NCBI RefSeq assembly: GCF_004795055.1
Contig: NZ_SSBJ01000057.1
Span: 1-33,012 of the forward strand
DNA: 33,012 nucleotides
From: Streptomyces sp. A1136
Lineage (GTDB): Bacteria; Actinomycetota; Actinomycetes; Streptomycetales; Streptomycetaceae
Direction of reading: 5' to 3'
Part shown: positions 31,858-33,012 of the stretch, piece after piece
Numbering within the stretch: position 1 is the first letter of the stretch
How the letters are laid out: each line of letters opens with the position of its first letter
Notes under the pieces: model-generated
What the model was told of the DNA's origin: nothing
Database searches by the model: none
The model's input: only the letters and a program-made list of their open reading frames with translations
Translations under genes and position numbers: made by a program

Positions 31858-31876
31858 TTCGGTCATCGGGGACCGC

Positions 31877-33012
31877 TCACCCCATAAGGGCCGGATTCGC
31901 CAACCTGGCCAGTTCCAGTGCCTGCTCGGGGAACCAGACGCCGGCCGGCGGGTCCTGGACGCCGCGCTCGGGGTCGCGCGGCCCCGCCGTACCGCGCAGA
32001 CAGGCGCCGTCGGACTCCCCCGGGATCTTGATCCACAGCTTGGCGTCGTGCAGCCGGTCGCCGGTGACGGTCGTGGGGCGGGCCCCCAGGCCCCGGCCGG
32101 GCGGGTTGCACCAGTCCTGCGGGTCCCGGTACTTCCCGGCGGGCGGGCTCCACACGCCGCGGCCGTTGCGGCTGCTGTCGGTGACGTAGTGCTTCATCCG
32201 GGCGCGGTCGGCGTCGGTCAGCCGGGTGGCGAGCCACTGTTCGGCCTCGCGGCGCGGGCGCCGCTGGTCGGGGCAGTCGGCGGTGTTCCCGCCCTTGTCG
32301 GCGTAGGCGAGGCAGGCGGAGACGAGGGTGGCGAACCAGGAGTTCGCCGCGTCGGGGTGGTAGTTGGAGACGTTGACGGCGAAACCGGTGGCGCGGTCGA
32401 TCCCGGCGTCGCGCAGCCGGGGCACGATGCTGTCGACGGTGTGCCAGCCGGCGTGTCCGGTGTCCAGGTAGACGTCTGCCCCGGGCCGCGCCTCCAAGGT
32501 GGCCACGGCGTACCGGATCTCGGCGTAGCGGGCGTCGGTGCGTGCCCGGGCGAGGTCGCCGCCGAACTCCCCGGGACTGCCCGCGGCGGCTCCCGCCGCC
32601 GCGCACTCGTGGGGCAGCAGCGCGAGCGAGTCGGGTTCCAGGACGATCACGGCGCGGTGGTCGCCGATGCCGCGGGCGACGGCGTCGATCCAGGCGCGGT
32701 AGGCGGCGCTGCCGTCCGCCCCGCCGGCGGAGTACTGGGAGCAGTCGCGGCCCGGCACGTTGTACAGCGCGAAGACGGGCAGCGTGCCCCGTCGGGCGGC
32801 GGTGCGCGCGGTCTCCCGCGCCTCGGCCTCGGCCCGCGCCGGGGCCTGGTCCCCGAGCCAGACGGCGTGCGGGGTGGTGGCCATCGCGGTGAGGGCCTCG
32901 GCCTCCGCCCTGCGCCCGGCGGCGGCCAGCTCACGGGCCTGCGCGGCGGCGGCCGGGTTGGCCGCGGGCACGAACAGCGCCCGCTCGGCGGCGGGTGCCC
33001 CGGCCGCCGGCG
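31877..33012 (-). CDS. Glycoside hydrolase family 6 (cellulase/endoglucanase), partial
   Basis: The reading frame is open to the window edge, so the N-terminus (probably a signal peptide) is missing; about 378 residues are present. GH6 hallmarks in order: LYNVPGRDCSQYSAGG, the acid/base region VLEPDSLALLP, YLDTGHAGW, GFAVNVSNY, TDSSRNGRG (usually DTSRNG) and WCNPPGRGLG, ending with LWIKIPGESDG near the C-terminus. It hydrolyses beta-1,4-glucan with inversion, presumably outside the cell. No carbohydrate-binding module follows the catalytic domain; the chain ends shortly after, at PALMG. It is upstream of the acetyltransferase gene on the same strand. Confidence 0.92.
   Translation of the reverse strand, partial: PAAGAPAAERALFVPAANPAAAAQARELAAAGRRAEAEALTAMATTPHAVWLGDQAPARAEAEARETARTAARRGTLPVFALYNVPGRDCSQYSAGGADGSAAYRAWIDAVARGIGDHRAVIVLEPDSLALLPHECAAAGAAAGSPGEFGGDLARARTDARYAEIRYAVATLEARPGADVYLDTGHAGWHTVDSIVPRLRDAGIDRATGFAVNVSNYHPDAANSWFATLVSACLAYADKGGNTADCPDQRRPRREAEQWLATRLTDADRARMKHYVTDSSRNGRGVWSPPAGKYRDPQDWCNPPGRGLGARPTTVTGDRLHDAKLWIKIPGESDGACLRGTAGPRDPERGVQDPPAGVWFPEQALELARLANPALMG

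Noticed and set aside
31877..33012. Truncated GH6 gene as a pseudogene
   Set aside because: The frame is open to the window edge with all motifs in order; the missing N-terminus is due to the window boundary.
1..33012. tRNA, rRNA, insertion sequence or prophage genes
   Set aside because: No such motifs or proteins were recognised on either strand.

Overview
This is a GC-rich chromosomal stretch with the strong third-codon-position G/C bias of an actinomycete. A two-domain geosmin synthase, an aerobic-type (Cob) cobalamin gene set, several secreted hydrolases and a TetR regulator beside small membrane proteins all point to Streptomyces or a close relative in the Streptomycetaceae. The species cannot be named from the sequence. 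No RNA genes, transposases, prophage genes or CRISPR arrays were seen, and no TTA (bldA-dependent) codon was found in any called gene.

Layout. 1-79: 3' end of a zinc-type alcohol dehydrogenase/quinone reductase. 193-2615 (minus): glycerol uptake pair glpF-glpK. 2770-4127: two small membrane proteins divergent from a FabR-like TetR regulator. 4217-5323: a secreted DUF4142 protein behind a tandem repeat that carries a stress-sigma-like promoter, then a small CxxC protein. 5393-6436 (minus): zinc alcohol dehydrogenase. 6731-7387: membrane protein. 7501-10388: a compact redox operon of [3Fe-4S] ferredoxin, ferredoxin reductase and cytochrome P450, convergent with an O-methyltransferase (10489-11157). 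11373-17086: secreted hydrolases (M6 metalloprotease, PI-PLC-like phosphodiesterase, membrane-anchored trypsin-like protease) with a broken tsaD paralogue between the first two. 17487-28118: cobalamin locus in three transcription units: cobL-cobM-cobK (plus), cobG-cobH-cobIJ (minus), and cobN (plus) behind a cobalamin riboswitch. 28347-30563: geosmin synthase. 30612-31844 (minus): Eis-like acetyltransferase. 31877-33012 (minus): GH6 cellulase running off the window.

How the genes work together. The cob enzymes take precorrin-2 towards hydrogenobyrinate and cobalt insertion: CobI, CobG, CobJ, CobM, CobK, CobL, CobH and CobN are present. CobF, CobB, the chelatase ATPase subunits and CobO are absent, and unrelated genes close off both sides, so the rest of the pathway must lie elsewhere. 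Only cobN shows a riboswitch. The ferredoxin, reductase and P450 make a self-sufficient electron chain from NAD(P)H to heme; its substrate is unknown.

The most unusual points are: (a) a tsaD-family gene split by a 32-bp hairpin repeat that adds an in-frame stop and a frameshift; (b) a 17-bp tandem repeat that triplicates a GTTT element, with only the last copy 14 bp from GGGTA, ahead of the DUF4142 gene; (c) a geosmin synthase leader with mutually exclusive pairings, one masking the bases just before the start codon; (d) a hairpin across the start codon of the trypsin-like protease.
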